From Calycina herbarum (lineage: Eukaryota; Ascomycota; Leotiomycetes; Helotiales; Pezizellaceae), in the NCBI GenBank assembly GCA_001414485.1, contig LLEY01000128.1, positions 113,163 to 177,162 of the forward strand: a stretch of 64,000 nucleotides of DNA. Reading direction: 5' to 3'. The position numbers and the translations under genes were made by a program. Of this stretch, positions 42,235 to 55,123 are shown in pieces. Within the stretch, counting starts at the first letter, position 1; each line of letters opens with the position of its first letter. The notes beneath the pieces are model-generated. The model worked only from the letters and a program-made list of their open reading frames with translations, did no database searches and was not told the origin of the DNA.

Positions 42235-45200
42235 TTCCTAGTTGATATATTTAGAAATTGGTTATTTTAGAATATACAGATTGAGCAAAATTGTGTGGTG
42301 GGGCTTGCCTGGTCAAAGTGGGGCGTGTCTTGGCACGCTTAATAAATAAATCAGATTTGTCAGACTAGAACTCTTCTATCTTAGTTTTGCGAAAGAAGCG
42401 AGAATAAGGAAAAGTGTTACGTAAAGACGATTAGAGTTCGGAGTTCTTCAAGCTCTTTTTGAGCAATTACTACGGTGATTGGATGATTTCTTCGTAAATC
42501 AGGTGACGTAGATCAATTATCGATCCACTTGAGAGCTGGGTTTTTACTTTCAGGTATCAGGATCTGTAATTTGAATTAATAGTCATCGAAGGAGGTAATA
42601 TAGGCTGTCCGAGAAAAATGTCTGAAGTATTTGAGAAGTGGGGGTGGTGGAGGAATTTTCCTCAGATGATTTTTTCAATTCTTTGAGTGACCATTGTTTC
42701 AATAATGATCGTTGACTTCTAAAACTCTCCTATTAGGAATTCCATCAGAGATTCACAACGAAACTCAGTCTAGAATGCCGTTGATTGTGCATGAATATAC
42801 ATTTCCAAGTCCAGATCAACCACCACACAAATTCAATTCATAAGGGACTTGTTATGAGCTTATACGAACCTTGCAGGATGGTTTTCAATCTCTAGACTCA
42901 GAAGAAGGAGTTCGACGCACCTGGTAAGTAGCGATGTGGAAGCAAAATTTGAACTAAGATCTCACTGTTTAACATAGGTTCAAGTGGAAAAGAATATTTT
43001 TAAAGAAATTTAAGTTGTACGAGGACATTTTACCGTCGCTTCTTAGTTCTGCGACACTGTTATACCAACTAGATACATCCGTAGGAATACTAACCACAAC
43101 GACAGATTTCCTCCCCATACTACCTCCCACGTTTTTAAAACGTACTCACGTGATGAACCCGGACTTTTCAAGCTCTACTCTTCTCCTTATTTGAAGGAAA
43201 TAGATTATTCTACTTCTTTAGAATAATTGAATTTCTTCTATTATCTTAGGAAAACCTTAGATTTCCCAATAAGCTTAACTATCTAAATGAAATTTAATTA
43301 TTCTAAATAAGAAGAGAAATTAGAAAAGCTTTCACTTCTCGCTTATCTCTGGAAAATCTGTAAGCTTAGTCAAATCTTTTAAGGTATTTTATTCTTCTAG
43401 TTATTTAAAAATAATCTAAAATTTAAAAAGAGTGAAAATTTAATAGTCAAAGAAAGATAGTTCGAACTTTAAAATTATTCTAGAAAGGTTGAAAACTAAA
43501 GGAAGAGAAATCCTTTTTCTAAATGTAAGCTTCGTTAGTTGGTTCTTACTACCAAGAAGCAATAAAAGGCTTCACGAATTCAAAACTCGAGGAAAATCAC
43601 CTCTTGGTCTCAACATGGTGCAGTCTCATTCAGATACGATGGCAGATAGGAAATCCGCTAGGATGCCTTTCGATGAGATCTTTCCCAAAAATAACTCACG
43701 AACGTTACCAGGCGACTTTAAAATCTACTTCCCAAGTGACATCAATCTAAAAGATAGGATATCGCAGAAGATGAACTTTTGCAGTGTTTTAATTCACACT
43801 TGTTGTTGTCGATTTCTTTCTTACTTCCGAAAGTAATTCCAAATCCCTCAAAAGATATTTCGAGAAGGGAAAGGATTCTTAGTTTCTGCACAAATCGTCT
43901 CCTAAGTTCTTCTCTTATTATTTCTGTTCCGGCTTTTCTTTTTTCTCTTCTAGCCAGAGACATAAGTCGAAGGTGAGGTACCGCATTTTATTCACTTCAG
44001 CAGATTTTCAATGCGTCATTCGATATTATAGTAGAACAAGAGAGAAACCAGAACGGGAAATTCTCTTGGGATAAAGTGAACAAGAATTCCCTGAAAGTAC
44101 GAGGAGGGTTCAGTCCCACGTGCTGGCTGCCCTGCGATGAACCAAGCAAGCCAATAATAGATAACTGATAGTAAGTATATCCCTTCTCCATAAACTAGGA
44201 ATCCAAATTAGTAAAACCTTGGACGGACTTTCTATTTTCGTAAATGAAGTCGACAAACTCCAGGGCAGTGAATAACTGAAAAAATCCCTGTTCATTAGAA
44301 TATCTATAATAAGTAAAAAGATCTTTCCAGAGTGTAATTGCAGAACACGTGTCAAGGGAAGTCAGAGAAACCATCAAGAGAGGTCCAGGTACAAACTGTT
44401 CTTTCTATGTACCATGGGGAGCATATTATAAAGTATCGACGTTGAGGACAGTAGCAACAATGTTAAGAGATAATCGTCAAAACGCTCACACTGAGTGTAT
44501 TCCTGCCATGTAAAGTTTGGAGGTTACCGAAGTGGCTTTCAAGAGTTCTGGAAATCAGCACGCAAAGTTGGAAACTGAACCGTTTCTGGAGGGGAAAATC
44601 GAACAGTATTGGTGAGAACTACTACGTTCTATCAAAATTTGCTGTCGATTCCTCTCTGACTGTCGAAAGCAACTTTCCCGTTCTTAGTCATTTTTTGACA
44701 CTGAGTTGTTTCTGGGAGGCCACGCGGGGTAAAACCATGAAGGAAGGTTGGAAACTGTTACTATTCGGAGCAAGATCTACATGTACCTTGACGGGGGCAG
44801 TAATGTGGTGGTTGAAACCAAGTCTAATATCACGCACTGGCAGTAGAGAGAAAGATTACTTATGTGGAGTTAAAGTTAAATCCTAGAGAACGCGAGAAAA
44901 TAGGGGAGAACTCGAGTTCACGTACTGACATAGTAATATGAAATAAAGATTAGATAGTTAAGATGAAATTTCTTATCGTCCCATCTTCGCACGTCTAGGC
45001 GGGCAGCAACCTGTGTTGGAGTGATTTCAAATTTCTATCGTTTTTCTCATAGTTGAGATTACGATCCACCACCACCGACACACCACTTACTATGAGAGAA
45101 TCAAGTTCTTCATGGCAGGACCTGAGAACCAAACCGCAATAGAAGAACGCGTCAAAGCACTCCAAGTCTTCCTCGCAGGAGCCACCAGGTATAAGAAATA

Positions 45201-45712
45201 GACGGGTGACTAATAGCTCTTAAACGATTGATAAGAATTTATTTTTTGAGGAAAATTTGTCGTTTTTACTCATTGTCAATCTCTTTCTTACCTCCGACTT
45301 TACTTGAATACACAGACAGTCTTGGCGAGAGTCATGATACCCTGGTAATTATGGGGAATTGTGAATCGAACGTCTACTTCGTCGTACCCACTTTGTTCTA
45401 GTTCTTACCTTTTCCTCGTTTTCTCCCGTCGAGAGTGTGACGGAACAACAACCATCCAGAACATATACCCTTTCAAAAGTCTTGAATCTGAATCCGAGAC
45501 AATTATATATTTTTGATCTAGGGTCATAGTTCCTGGGTAGAAATAGAAAGCGACTTGTTCAGAATTGTTGGGAAAATTAATTATGATTGGTTGCGCTTCT
45601 ATGACCAATCAACACCAACAGAAGAGCGGGGTTCATCTTGTTCCCAACCTCCTCATCATGATAACTTTTCTCCTTCATACGGCGACGGGTTCATTCCTGA
45701 GTTAAGCTCAAA
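42235..45712. other. Gene-poor AT-rich tract
   Basis: About 3.5 kb without a supported gene. Frames such as 43489-43836 are low-complexity and have no splice partners. At 45113-45189 a short protein-like stretch (MAGPENQTAIEERVKALQVF) ends at a GTATAAG donor, but no second exon could be found, so it may be a gene relic. Similar TTGTTGTCGATTTCTTTC-like strings recur near 43800, 44640 and 45258, suggesting an old decayed repeat. Confidence 0.45.
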
Positions 45713-46246
45713 ATGCCTCTTGCTTATATTCCCAAATCCCTCGTCGATACCATATCATCTAGACCCGTCACAGCCATCTACCTCTGTGCCTACCCAGCAA
45801 ATCCAGTCTCTCTGGCAGTCAACGCAAAATTGACCAACCACTGGGTTATGTACCTCGCCCGTAATGATTCCAAATCAATACGGTTTGATCCCAGTCCTAC
45901 AGGTCCAGATAATTCCCTCGACCTCATTATAAGTGATAACTGTGTCCACACCGACGATGCAGTCAAAACCATCCGGATTTCTGTTGCTGCAGATATGACA
46001 GTTGGAAATATCCGCGATCATATCATTGGTTCTGGGTATGATACGTATATCTTTAGTCCTGGAGGGCAAGGATGCAGATTTTGGCTTTGCACGGTTGTGG
46101 CATCGCTGAGGGCAGCGGGGTATACAATTGATAATACGGAGGTGGAGGCCTCTACTACTGCTTTGGAGGCTGTCTGGGATGACCGAGGGAGCCAGATTCC
46201 AGCTGCTCAGCAGGTTGGTATTACCAAGGGCACTTTTCAATCTTGA
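45713..46246 (+). CDS. DUF7770-type hypothetical protein
   Basis: Single exon, 177 residues. The reading CAYPANPVSLAVNAKLTNHWVMYL, then NCVHTDDAVKTIRISV, MTVGNIRDHIIGSGYDTYIFS, GQGCRFWLCTVVASLRAAGY resembles a fungal family annotated as DUF7770, often expanded and lineage-specific. Function is unknown; no signal peptide or membrane helix is seen, so it is probably cytosolic. Near full length for the family, with no lesion visible. Confidence 0.65.
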   Translation: MPLAYIPKSLVDTISSRPVTAIYLCAYPANPVSLAVNAKLTNHWVMYLARNDSKSIRFDPSPTGPDNSLDLIISDNCVHTDDAVKTIRISVAADMTVGNIRDHIIGSGYDTYIFSPGGQGCRFWLCTVVASLRAAGYTIDNTEVEASTTALEAVWDDRGSQIPAAQQVGITKGTFQS

Positions 46247-46414
46247 GATGAGGGCATTTCATGATGTCACGTGTGGGCGCGTCGAAGTCGTGTCGAGGAA
46301 GGTGCCACCCCGCGTTGAACTTCTTTTTCCGACACCTCATCTTTCTTCCGCAACCCAAATCGACAACATCCTGACTTCTTCCATGAAGTCTCGCGACTGC
46401 CATCAGAGGTTGTC

Positions 46415-47455
46415 ATGATCTCGAGCAAAATCACGACGAAGATCTCGCACCCCGTCAACTTCAAGATGGTCGACCTCGAAGCCACCGATCAGCGCGATGC
46501 TGTCCAACCCTCCGGAGACTTGAGCCGACCCGTCGGAACCATGCAGAACCTCGAATCCGAAATTTCCCAATTGAACGCACAAGTTCAACGCCTGCAAGAC
46601 AAAGTTGTTATGCTCGAGTCAGATGCTTTGGCCCTGGATAATGGCACGCAGTTCCCACGCTTCAATGCACTCCCTGCCGAGATTCGCTGGTGAGCTACTT
46701 TGTGATCCCACGAAGCATTCTATTTCGCTGATGAAGGAAGCATGATCTGGGCGTATGCATGTAGAACACCGCAGATACAGGTCCCAGACAACCGCACACT
46801 TCGTTCCCAGATTAATGAGGTTTTTAACGCCTGTAGAGAAGCAAGACAAGTGGTTTCATCGCTTCGCCTAAATTCTTTTCGATTGACTGGAAAAAAAGAA
46901 CGACTTCGTTTCTGCAACCTAGATATCGACACCGTATATCTACCTGGTCATTACAAGCCTGGATATACCGCGTGGTCTTGTGGATTATGCGACAATGGCG
47001 GATTGAGTCCTTGCGAACACACTTACGGCGTTTGGCCGAAGCAGTGGACCCATCCTGAACATGACTTTGGACTTCATAAAGGAATGCCCTTGACATCACC
47101 AAAGGTCTTGCAAAGCCTTGCACTTCCCTTTGATGCCCTATCATTTCCGAGGGGGGCTCGTAACGTGTCATTCGGGACATTCAGACTCCTTAAACGATAT
47201 CAATTCAAAGAATTGCTGGTTGTTCTGGGAACGTTCGAGGTGCCAGAGGGAGTGGAACGTGAGATCTCCTTTGTCAAGCCCTCGAAATCCCCCGAAGATT
47301 GGTTTGACAGCGAATATGCAAAGTACGGCCATGACCAAGGGGAATGCGGATGCGGCAACTGCAACGCTATTCCAGAATTTCTGGAACTATTTTGCACAGG
47401 AGGACTGGTCGGAACAAGAAGAATCCTTTTCTCAAGTCATAAACCAGAGCGGTAA
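46415..47455 (+). CDS. 2EXR-domain protein
   Basis: Exons 46415-46689 and 46741-47455 (51-base phase-2 intron, donor GTGAGC, acceptor AAG) give 329 residues. A coiled-coil-like segment (about 45-75: NLESEISQLNAQVQRLQDKV) precedes the 2EXR motif FPRFNALPAEIRCMIWAYACRTPQIQVP, an F-box-like fungal domain. A Cys-rich section follows (CGLCDNGGLSPCEH … CGCGNCNA) and may bind metal. The family is large in Pezizomycotina and of unknown role. A second ATG at 46466 inside the frame is an alternative start. The exact C-terminus is uncertain because a GTAAGA donor overlaps the last codons. Confidence 0.65.
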
Positions 47456-48824
47456 GACCAAAGCCCTGGCTGTTTTAAAAACCTGACTCTGACTCAGTAG
47501 GTGAATCGAGGTTCTCTGATTGGGAAACCATCAAGGTCAAATTCGTGTTTGCCGTCTTCCGGTGAAGGTTTCTCCTTCATTGGTGGTCGTTTACATTTAG
47601 CACATGTTTTCGTAGGGGTGTTGTTACTTATAGCAGATGGCTTGTACTACAAGGTGGAATAATGTTTCCACTTCATACCCTTTGCTTGATTTCAGAAAGT
47701 TCAAGGGGGAGATTTGCTCATGCTTCGAGAGACTGTTTACATGAGGAGAAATTTAGCTTAGGTCGGAATTTGCCAAGAATCGGGGTAGTCAAACTGCGAA
47801 TCCAAACACGCTGTTTTGTGATATCGCAATGATGATTTTCAGTCCTCATCTTTTAACATGCTTTTCTTTTGTTTGCTACTTCAATTTCAAAATCATTCCC
47901 CTTCCTTTCCGATCTCGGAATTCCATAAGCGCTTGCTCCACCTCGTATTCAATACTACGTACAAATTATCTTCCCGAGCTACCATGAAAATGCCGTTCCC
48001 CATCATCCACTTTCCGCGAATGGGGAAGGCTCCAGCGTACGAGAGTGGACCTAGCGGTTCAAATAACGTTATCAGATCCTTTTCTACCCGCGCCAAGGGG
48101 TGAAAAGATCAGATAAAAAGGCTTGGCTGCTATGGATCCACTTGTTTGTCAGGAGTTCATCATCTTTCCACTGGTGTTCGGGGTGCTGAATAGGAAGGAG
48201 GACTGGGGAGATGTTTGTTGATTTGGGGAGTGTGCGTCTGATGCCCATTTTTGGGGAGGTTGAAAAAAAAACGTGTTTTCCCATATATGAATTTTGGGCT
48301 GGGTTTCATGGTGACCTTTGGGTGATGGGGCAGAATCAAATTTTTCCATCCCTCGTTGGATATATCTTAAATCTATAAAGTATCAAGAGTTTACTCGATA
48401 GGATGCTTAGTTTTGGGTGGCAATTTCAGGATTTGTTGCATGGAAACTCCGACTTTGCTGTTCTACCAGGTTGAGCTATTGTCGATCCATCTCAGTTTTT
48501 CGTCCACTTTGATTCTCATATGTTTCGACCAAGGAGTCGGATCTATCACCAAGAAGAGACACCATACTATAGCACGCCATAATAACCCCATCTGGAATTA
48601 ACTTATAGGCAGCCAAGTGATCATGACCGAGGTCACCAACATGGATATATTTTCATTCGACTTGGCGCATGGCCTTTTCCGCGGTAGGGGTAGTGAAACG
48701 AGTTATAACATCATGGTGAACTGCCTGAAAATATGATTTTCAGCAGCCAGTTACTCGCTACAATTCCGTTCTTCTGGTTGTACAGAATTCGAGCTCTGTC
48801 CCAGTTGCGCAACCGGTCGCCATC
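47456..48824. other. Intergenic upstream of the siderophore transporter
   Basis: No gene supported; short frames at 47858-48103 and 48413-48601 have no family signal. The right part must contain the transporter's promoter. Confidence 0.45.
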
Positions 48825-50920
48825 ATGAGTTCTAAAGATTCCCAAGAGAAGGAGCCAAAAGTGGTGGAGAATGGCTTGGAAGCACCTCCAGAGCCAAGGG
48901 ATGAAGAAGTGCAAGAGGGTGTAAAACAAATCGAAGCCATCACCGAAGCATGGACTTTCAAGGCACTTATTGCTACTTATATTTTGTGAGTCTCCAACCA
49001 TCAACCTCATTTTCACCCCGTTACTAACCGTTTTAAGTATCTATCTATGCTCCTACAATCACTCAATGCAACAGCAGATGAACAGCAATCTCGCACCTTA
49101 CGTCACTTCATCTTTCTTCCAACATGGGTTGACTGCTACAACGGGTGTTTTGGCGAGTATTGTGGCTGGTGTCTCGAGACTTCCTCTTGCTAGGATAATT
49201 AATATCTGGGGTCGTATTGAGGGGTTTATTATTGTTAATTTACTTTGTGCTTTTGGTAGGGGAGAATGTTTGCGAGAAATTTGGGGCAATGCTAAGTATT
49301 TCGATAGGTCTCTTGCTTATGGCTCTCTGTCGGAATGTTGAGACGTATGCTGCTGCTCAGGTATGTACATTCTTTCCCTCGCTTCATTATTCTAAACTCC
49401 CTCGAACAATCAAATCAATTATGCGAATGGTTTGAGATAATTGAACTTTCTTATTCTAAGCGCCCTTAGGTACTGACTGCCTACCCCAGGTCTTCTACTC
49501 AATCGGGAACACCGGAATTGGCTACATCATCACGATCATTATCTCGGACACAACATCTCTACGAAATCGAATGATTATTTTCGGATTGAACTCCACGGCT
49601 TATATTGGGAACTCATTCGCTGGTCCGGCTATCGCTCAACTTTTCTATAAATACAGTAGTTTCAGATGGGCGTTTGGGGCTTTCGCGATCATCGTGCCTT
49701 TCATGGCACTTCCTATTGTTATTATGCTTTGGCTTAACCTGCGGAAAGCGAGAAAGCAAGGAGTTATCCAAGAGATGGAGAAGAGTGGGAGAAATTGGAA
49801 GGAGTCTACGGGTTATTATTGGAGGGAGTTTGATGGTATGATACTTCTCCCTCGTCCTTGACAGATACTAACATCACATAGTCGTCGGCATGTTCTTGAT
49901 CATCGTGGGCTTTGCGTTACTCCTCTTACCTCTCAGTCTCGCTGCAAAGAGTCTTAACAAATGGAAGTCAGCCTACATCATCGTCATGTTGATTCTCGGC
50001 GCTCTTATCCTTGTGGCCTTTGGTGTTTGGGAGAGATTCTATGCTTCTGTTCCGTTGTTTCCATGGAAATTTCTCAAGGACAGAACGATTCTCGGCGCAT
50101 GTGGGCTTGCTTTCGCACTCATGTTATCAACTGCGTAAGTTCTCGATACTTGATCTATCGCTTGTTGCTTTCGTTCGTCAACTAACATACTCAAGATCTT
50201 GGGATTCCTACTTCTCTTCATATCTTCAAGTTGTCCATCGCTTAAATATCCGCGATACAGGATACATTCTCAACATCTACAACGTAGCATCCTGCACCTG
50301 GGGCCCCATCGTCGGATTGTAAGTTACCCCCTATCCTTTCTAATCCACAACCTAACAAAAGCAGTCTCATTCGTACAAGCGGCCGCTACAAATGGGTAGC
50401 TTGTTACGCAGTCCCCGTCTCCTGCCTCGGCACCGGTCTCCTAATCCACTTCCGCCAACCCGGCGCCTATATCGGCTACATAGTAATGACTCAAATCTTC
50501 AAAGCCACCGCAAACGGGACCCTAATAATCTGCGAACAACTAGCGGTCATGGCCGTCGTCCCACACAACGAAATCGCCGTCATGATCGCAGTCATCGGTC
50601 TCTTTTCATCCATCGGATCCGGAATTGGAAGATCAATCAGTGGAAGTATTTGGACGAATCAACTCCCTGGTGCGCTTATGAAACATTTACCCGAGGAGAG
50701 TAAGGGGAATTTTACAAAAATTTATGGGAGTTTGCCGGTGCAGTTGAGTTATAAGTGGGGAAGCCCGACGAGAAATGCGATTGTGTTGGCGTATGGGGAA
50801 GTGCAGAGGAAGATGTTGATTGCTGGGTCTTGCTTTTTGCCGCTTGCGCTTGGGTGTGTTTTCTTGTGGAGGAACGTTAATGTGAAGAATTTGCACCAGA
50901 CTAAGGGGCAAGTCTTTTAG
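48825..50920 (+). CDS. MFS siderophore-iron transporter
   Basis: Seven exons (48825-48985, 49038-49255, 49308-49360, 49490-49835, 49882-50134, 50196-50318, 50365-50920) join in phase to 569 residues. An acidic cytosolic N-terminus is followed by IEAITEAWTFKAL and about 14 helices. Family signs are YSIGNTGIGYIITIIISDTTSLRNR, ERFYASVPLFPWKFLKDRTILGAC, the extracellular loop SYFSSYLQVVHRLNIRDTGYI, and WTNQLPGALMKHLPEE near the C-terminus. These match the Sit1/MirB/Str group that imports ferric siderophores. No non-ribosomal siderophore synthetase is nearby. Several introns are only 46-61 bases, with classical branch points. No lesion seen. Confidence 0.88.
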
Positions 50921-51518
50921 GGGGATAATGGTAATATCTTGGGGATGAGATACTTGAGACTTGGGAGCGAGGGTCTAAGTTTAGGTGAATACCGACTATA
51001 TTGCTCTCAGTACACTCCCTTTACACGGGATTACAGTATACGAAACAGTATAGGATAATCATGAATCTTGTTAGAGACACTTAGGAGAATTGGCAACTAG
51101 ATATTCTAATTCTTCTAAACCATTTCGGATAATCACGGCGATTGTCTGAGAGAATTTGAAGTAATAATACATGATCTCGCTTAGACGTTTCTCTGTCAAT
51201 TCACTCTTCACTTTCTGCTCATCTCCAGGTAGCTGCTACTCATTTCATCTGAACAAGGAAAATAGAGAATTCGAAGCAAAACATCGGAAAGATAAGTGAT
51301 TTCGCAAGTGTTCCTTCTCGCAATTCTATTTTTGGCCCCCTAATCCAATATCAAGAAGACTATCTAATGCCCTTTAGCTTAGTGAATCGCCATTACATGA
51401 CATCCCTATCAAAAAAGCCCAAATCGGATTTTCCGCCTCCCAATTTTCAAAATCCTGAAACCCCCTAAGACAGTTTCCCGAACCACCTACAAAAAACCAA
51501 CAAAAAAATACTGAGAAA
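50921..51518. other. Convergent 3' gap
   Basis: 3' flanks of the siderophore transporter and the small secreted protein. No gene seen. Confidence 0.4.
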
Positions 51519-52253
51519 TCATGCCGGCACAATCTCCAAAGGCGTAATACAAGCAAACAACTGAATCAACTGATAAGTCTCAAACGGCCCGCCGCAAGGA
51601 CCCAAAACATCAGCAGCCTCAGAAAGTTCATAAGCCTCTTTATGAGTCCTAATGCAGTATCCATGATCACCAGGGACACCACGCGAACCATCGGGTTTCT
51701 TCCAGTGGATTTCCCACTCGCCTTCTCTACCTGGGTGAGGATACAATATTTGGAGTGCATTGTTAGCGAAAAGGGACAAGAAGGGAAAGAAACATACAAT
51801 ATCATCCAAAGCCTCGTTGGTGATAGGACTACTTTCCTCATCGAGAAACTCTAAGCGGGTAATTGGCATGTTGGCGATCGCGTCACAATCCTCGTCTGGG
51901 ATACAGTAACAGCCATCACAGGAGAAATCTCCCCAGGAATTGATATCGTTGTCGCCGGCGTGCACTGTAATGTATTAATATGTATTTTGGAAGGAGCCCA
52001 GGGAATCACTAAGAACAGGAGGTCAAAAAAAGAAGAAAGAGGGATTTTACTTACGCCAGGCTGTGCGAGGAGTGTTGTAACAATCTGGCTTGGTAGAGAA
52101 GAGGATAATTCCTTCGGATTGCATAGCTTCGCCTTGAGCGGGGGCAAATTGATTGGAGGCTCCGTAGTAGATTAGGAAGTCGGCTTTTGTGGGTTTTGGG
52201 AGGAGGTTGAGAAATATGGCGAGGAGGAAGACGACGGTGGTTGAAGGTTGCAT
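51519..52253 (-). CDS. Small secreted protein, function unknown
   Basis: Exons 52253-52055 and 51964-51519, joined across a 90-base phase-1 intron (donor GTAAGT, acceptor TACAG), give 214 residues. Residues 1-24 form a signal peptide (MQPSTTVVFLLAIFLNLLPKPTKA). The mature part has a short Cys cluster (FSCDGCYCIPDEDCDA) and later YCIRTHKEAYEL and GPCGG, with WEIHWKKPDGSRG between, so it is a compact disulfide-stabilised secreted protein. I do not recognise a named family. A possible second intron (GTATGT donor near 51800) would shift the frame, and the readthrough looks coding, so I keep one long exon. Confidence 0.65.
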
Positions 52254-53992
52254 ACTGAAGGGGTTTGAGAGGTTGAAGTGTTGAAGTATCAAGTGATTGT
52301 AAGTACTTTGTGAAATTGTGTTAAACCAAACAGTAGATTTGGTTTGATGTTTTGTTTCAAGAAAAGGGAGGACCTGCAGTTGACAGCGGATATATGTATA
52401 GACAAAAAGACTGCTAGCGTAGGACAATCTTGCAAGGATTAAACATGGCATTGATGCAATTGCCTTCTCTATATGATGATTTCTACACGTCAAGTCTCTT
52501 GGCTATAAGTTCTGTTTACTTGACGTCACCCTTAACTAAGTGATACAAGCTGCCAAGCAATGTTTGGCCTATAAGTTTTAAGTACATAGATTCACCCTGT
52601 TATGAGTGAAAAGAAATTCCAGGGTCGTCATACAGCACCAAGTCTCAAAATATTCACTAATAATAGCAATCAAGGTTTTACTCCCCTATTGTCATCCACC
52701 AAAGAAGAAAAACGTCAGTAAGAACTACAAAGGAGAAAAGAATTGTAGCTTATCATAAAGATCGGTTTCTTCAGTGAGAATCCTGGGCTTTGCTCTGCAT
52801 ACACCCCCTCCCTCTATTGACTCAGAAATCCTTAGAGAACTTAGTATTGCACGAGAAGTATGGAGTTGATTTTCCGAATCTTCTAAACCATCCTGAAAAA
52901 TCGATGTAATTGTCCTAAACATTCTCACACGTTACTTATAAAAGGCGGGTATACGTAGAGGAAAGCCCATCTATCTTACTTTAGCTATTTACAGGTTACA
53001 TACAAATAGCCGAGCCAAAAGTGCAAGAGAAGCGAGCATTACTCTGCGAAGAGCTTTTAGGAAAATGACAGTAGGTGTTTACAAATTATTACCCATCTCT
53101 CTTACTACATACCAAGGTTTTCCACGCGATCTCTCACTCATAGATTCAAGAAGCTAGAAGTTGAATAGCCTTAGCACAGGACGAGATGCTAATTTAAAGC
53201 CCTTTGAAGAGGAATAGGCTAATGGCTTCCTTTGTGCCTTGTAACTTCCTAGTCAAACACCATAGCCATCACCAATATTTTCATAAGAAACCATGAAAGA
53301 ACGCAACTTCCAACGTCAAAAGGAGACTAAGTGATAAAGCTTTTCTGTGACCAAAATGCCGATTTTTGGAAACTACTTCCAACAGCTAGGAGCAGAAGAT
53401 GTACATTGCAACTTAGCAACATGGATATAATGCAGATCGAAAAGAAATGTACAATTTGTTGCAAAACCAAAGTTCTCCAGCAAAGTCCAAAGACGCACAG
53501 CAAGCTAAAAAGAGACAAATATTCGTAACAGAATAAATTTCACGAATAAAAGTAACAAAAACAAATTCAAAGGAACGAGAACTATCTCAAATCTGTAACC
53601 CTATGACTTTCTGTCCAGAACTTGCAACAGAAAAAACAAAGGCTGGCTGGTAAAACCCGGACTAAAAGGGAAATGACATGGATGATATATTGCAAAAACT
53701 CACAACGATTTCTGACCCGATCAGCAGCAACAAGTCATAAGGCCCCAATATCACCATTATAATTGGTATTAAACCTCAAGCCAAAAACGCTATAACGCCT
53801 ATCCATGCAACCCCTCTTCCAAGCCCGGAGTCTTATCTCTATGCAAGCCTTTTAGACGCCTAATACCGAGTCCGTAACATCATACATCACACTCAACCTT
53901 CCGCCGAATCTCCCCTCCTCCCCTCCCCTCCAAACCTCTAAAATCTCTCTCTTTCCGCCTGTCCAGTATATATCCCACCAGTCTATGGCCCT
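52254..53992. other. Intergenic; no gene recognised
   Basis: Promoter of the small secreted protein, then AT-rich spacer and the 3' flank of YPI1. No supported coding or RNA feature. Confidence 0.45.
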
Positions 53993-54667
53993 TCATTTCT
54001 CAACCATAGTCCCACTTCCCCCAGCACCGCCCCCACCCCTAGGTTTAGGCATCTTCTCATAAGCATTAGGACTCCTCTTCCTCTCCCTTCCCTTCCCCTT
54101 CCCATGATCATGATCATGACCACAATCCTTTCCATGCGCCTTCCCCTTTCCTTTCCCTCCACCAGACATCCGTGCAGCACCATCGTCGTCGCTATCACTG
54201 CTATCGCTACCGCTCGAACTCTCGTCGCTGGATTCATCGATCCCTTTCGGTGCGTGGTATATACAACATACTAGATATTATCATTAGCATCGTTTTCTTA
54301 ACCTTTTGTGCCCCTCTTCCTCTTTTTTAACGCCTCCTGTCCTCAAAATCCACACATCATCACCCCCAAACCCCTTCACGCCTCATCCCAAGAAAGGAAG
54401 GGATAAAAGCAAACCTTTACTCTTCTTCCTCCCCAACCCCTCATTATCCACCACATCCTCCGCCCATTGTATCCTCGGACCCGTCCTCTCTGCCTCCGCG
54501 CCTCTCAGATGTAGTACCGGCGCTGGTTCCCTGTTATTCGCGTGGCCAAAATCATGGATAGTCTGGGTTTGCGTGGCGCTTGGTTGGGCGCTGGATGTTT
54601 GGGTGCGTGTGTGGGTTGAAGTGGAAGTTGAGTTTGCGGAGTTGTTTTGGCGTCTGGAGGACGACAT
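53993..54667 (-). CDS. YPI1: Type 1 protein phosphatase regulator YPI1 (inhibitor-3/PPP1R11 family)
   Basis: Exons 54667-54415 and 54270-53993 (144-base phase-1 intron, donor GTTTGC, branch point GCTAAT, acceptor CTAG) give 176 residues. A Ser/Thr/Gln-rich N-terminus leads to the conserved core LHLRGAEAERTGPRIQWAED, then VVDNEGLGRKKSK, VCCIYHAPKGIDESS. The IQWAED element matches the RVxW-type PP1-binding motif region of Ypi1/inhibitor-3. The tail has an acidic SDSSDSDDD stretch, a His/Gly/Lys-rich metal-binding-like section (CGHDHDHGKGKG) and RSPNAYEKMPK. Ypi1 regulates Glc7/PP1 in the nucleus (glucose response, mitosis). Confidence 0.88.
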
Positions 54668-55123
54668 TTGGGGAGATGTGTGAGGGAGGGGTTTGAGGGC
54701 GAGGGTATGTGAGGGTGTATTGTGTGGTATGAGGTTTTGGAGTTGGTGGTCGATGAGATGGTGAGGGGAGGGTTGCGATCAGATCAGGCTTTCGTCGAGC
54801 TTTGTAAGATGGATTCCAGGGGTTGTTGATCGCGAGGTATCTGTGAGATGCGCTTGATAGTTGTATGCGCGACCAAGCAGGCGAGAGAACAATATCGTGT
54901 TTTGTAATGGTCATGTATTTAGTTTGCCCTTCCCTTGTTTCTCAATTCATTGTCAGGCTATCAATGTTGCCCCACGTTTGCTCGCATGTTTCCCGCAACA
55001 CCGAGGTAGCAGCGAGTGAATAACCCATCACCATTGCAAGAATTCAAAGCTTTTACCTCACATAATTGCTTATTCAGTCCGTATTGGAATTACATTTCAT
55101 TATATTCAGATTCATAAACATAT
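54668..55123. other. Intergenic; YPI1 promoter side
   Basis: A 456-base gap with a pyrimidine-rich YPI1 leader on the minus strand. The frame at 54552-54914 is antisense noise. No gene seen. Confidence 0.4.

Noticed and set aside
43489..43836. 115-residue frame in the AT-rich block
   Set aside because: Low-complexity, no domain, and no splice or promoter support.
45113..45189. Protein-like exon with GTATAAG donor
   Set aside because: Looks coding for about 25 residues but no second exon or family could be found; kept only as a note.
51750..51815. Second intron in the small secreted protein
   Set aside because: The GTATGT donor and CCAG acceptor would break the frame, while uninterrupted translation looks protein-like.
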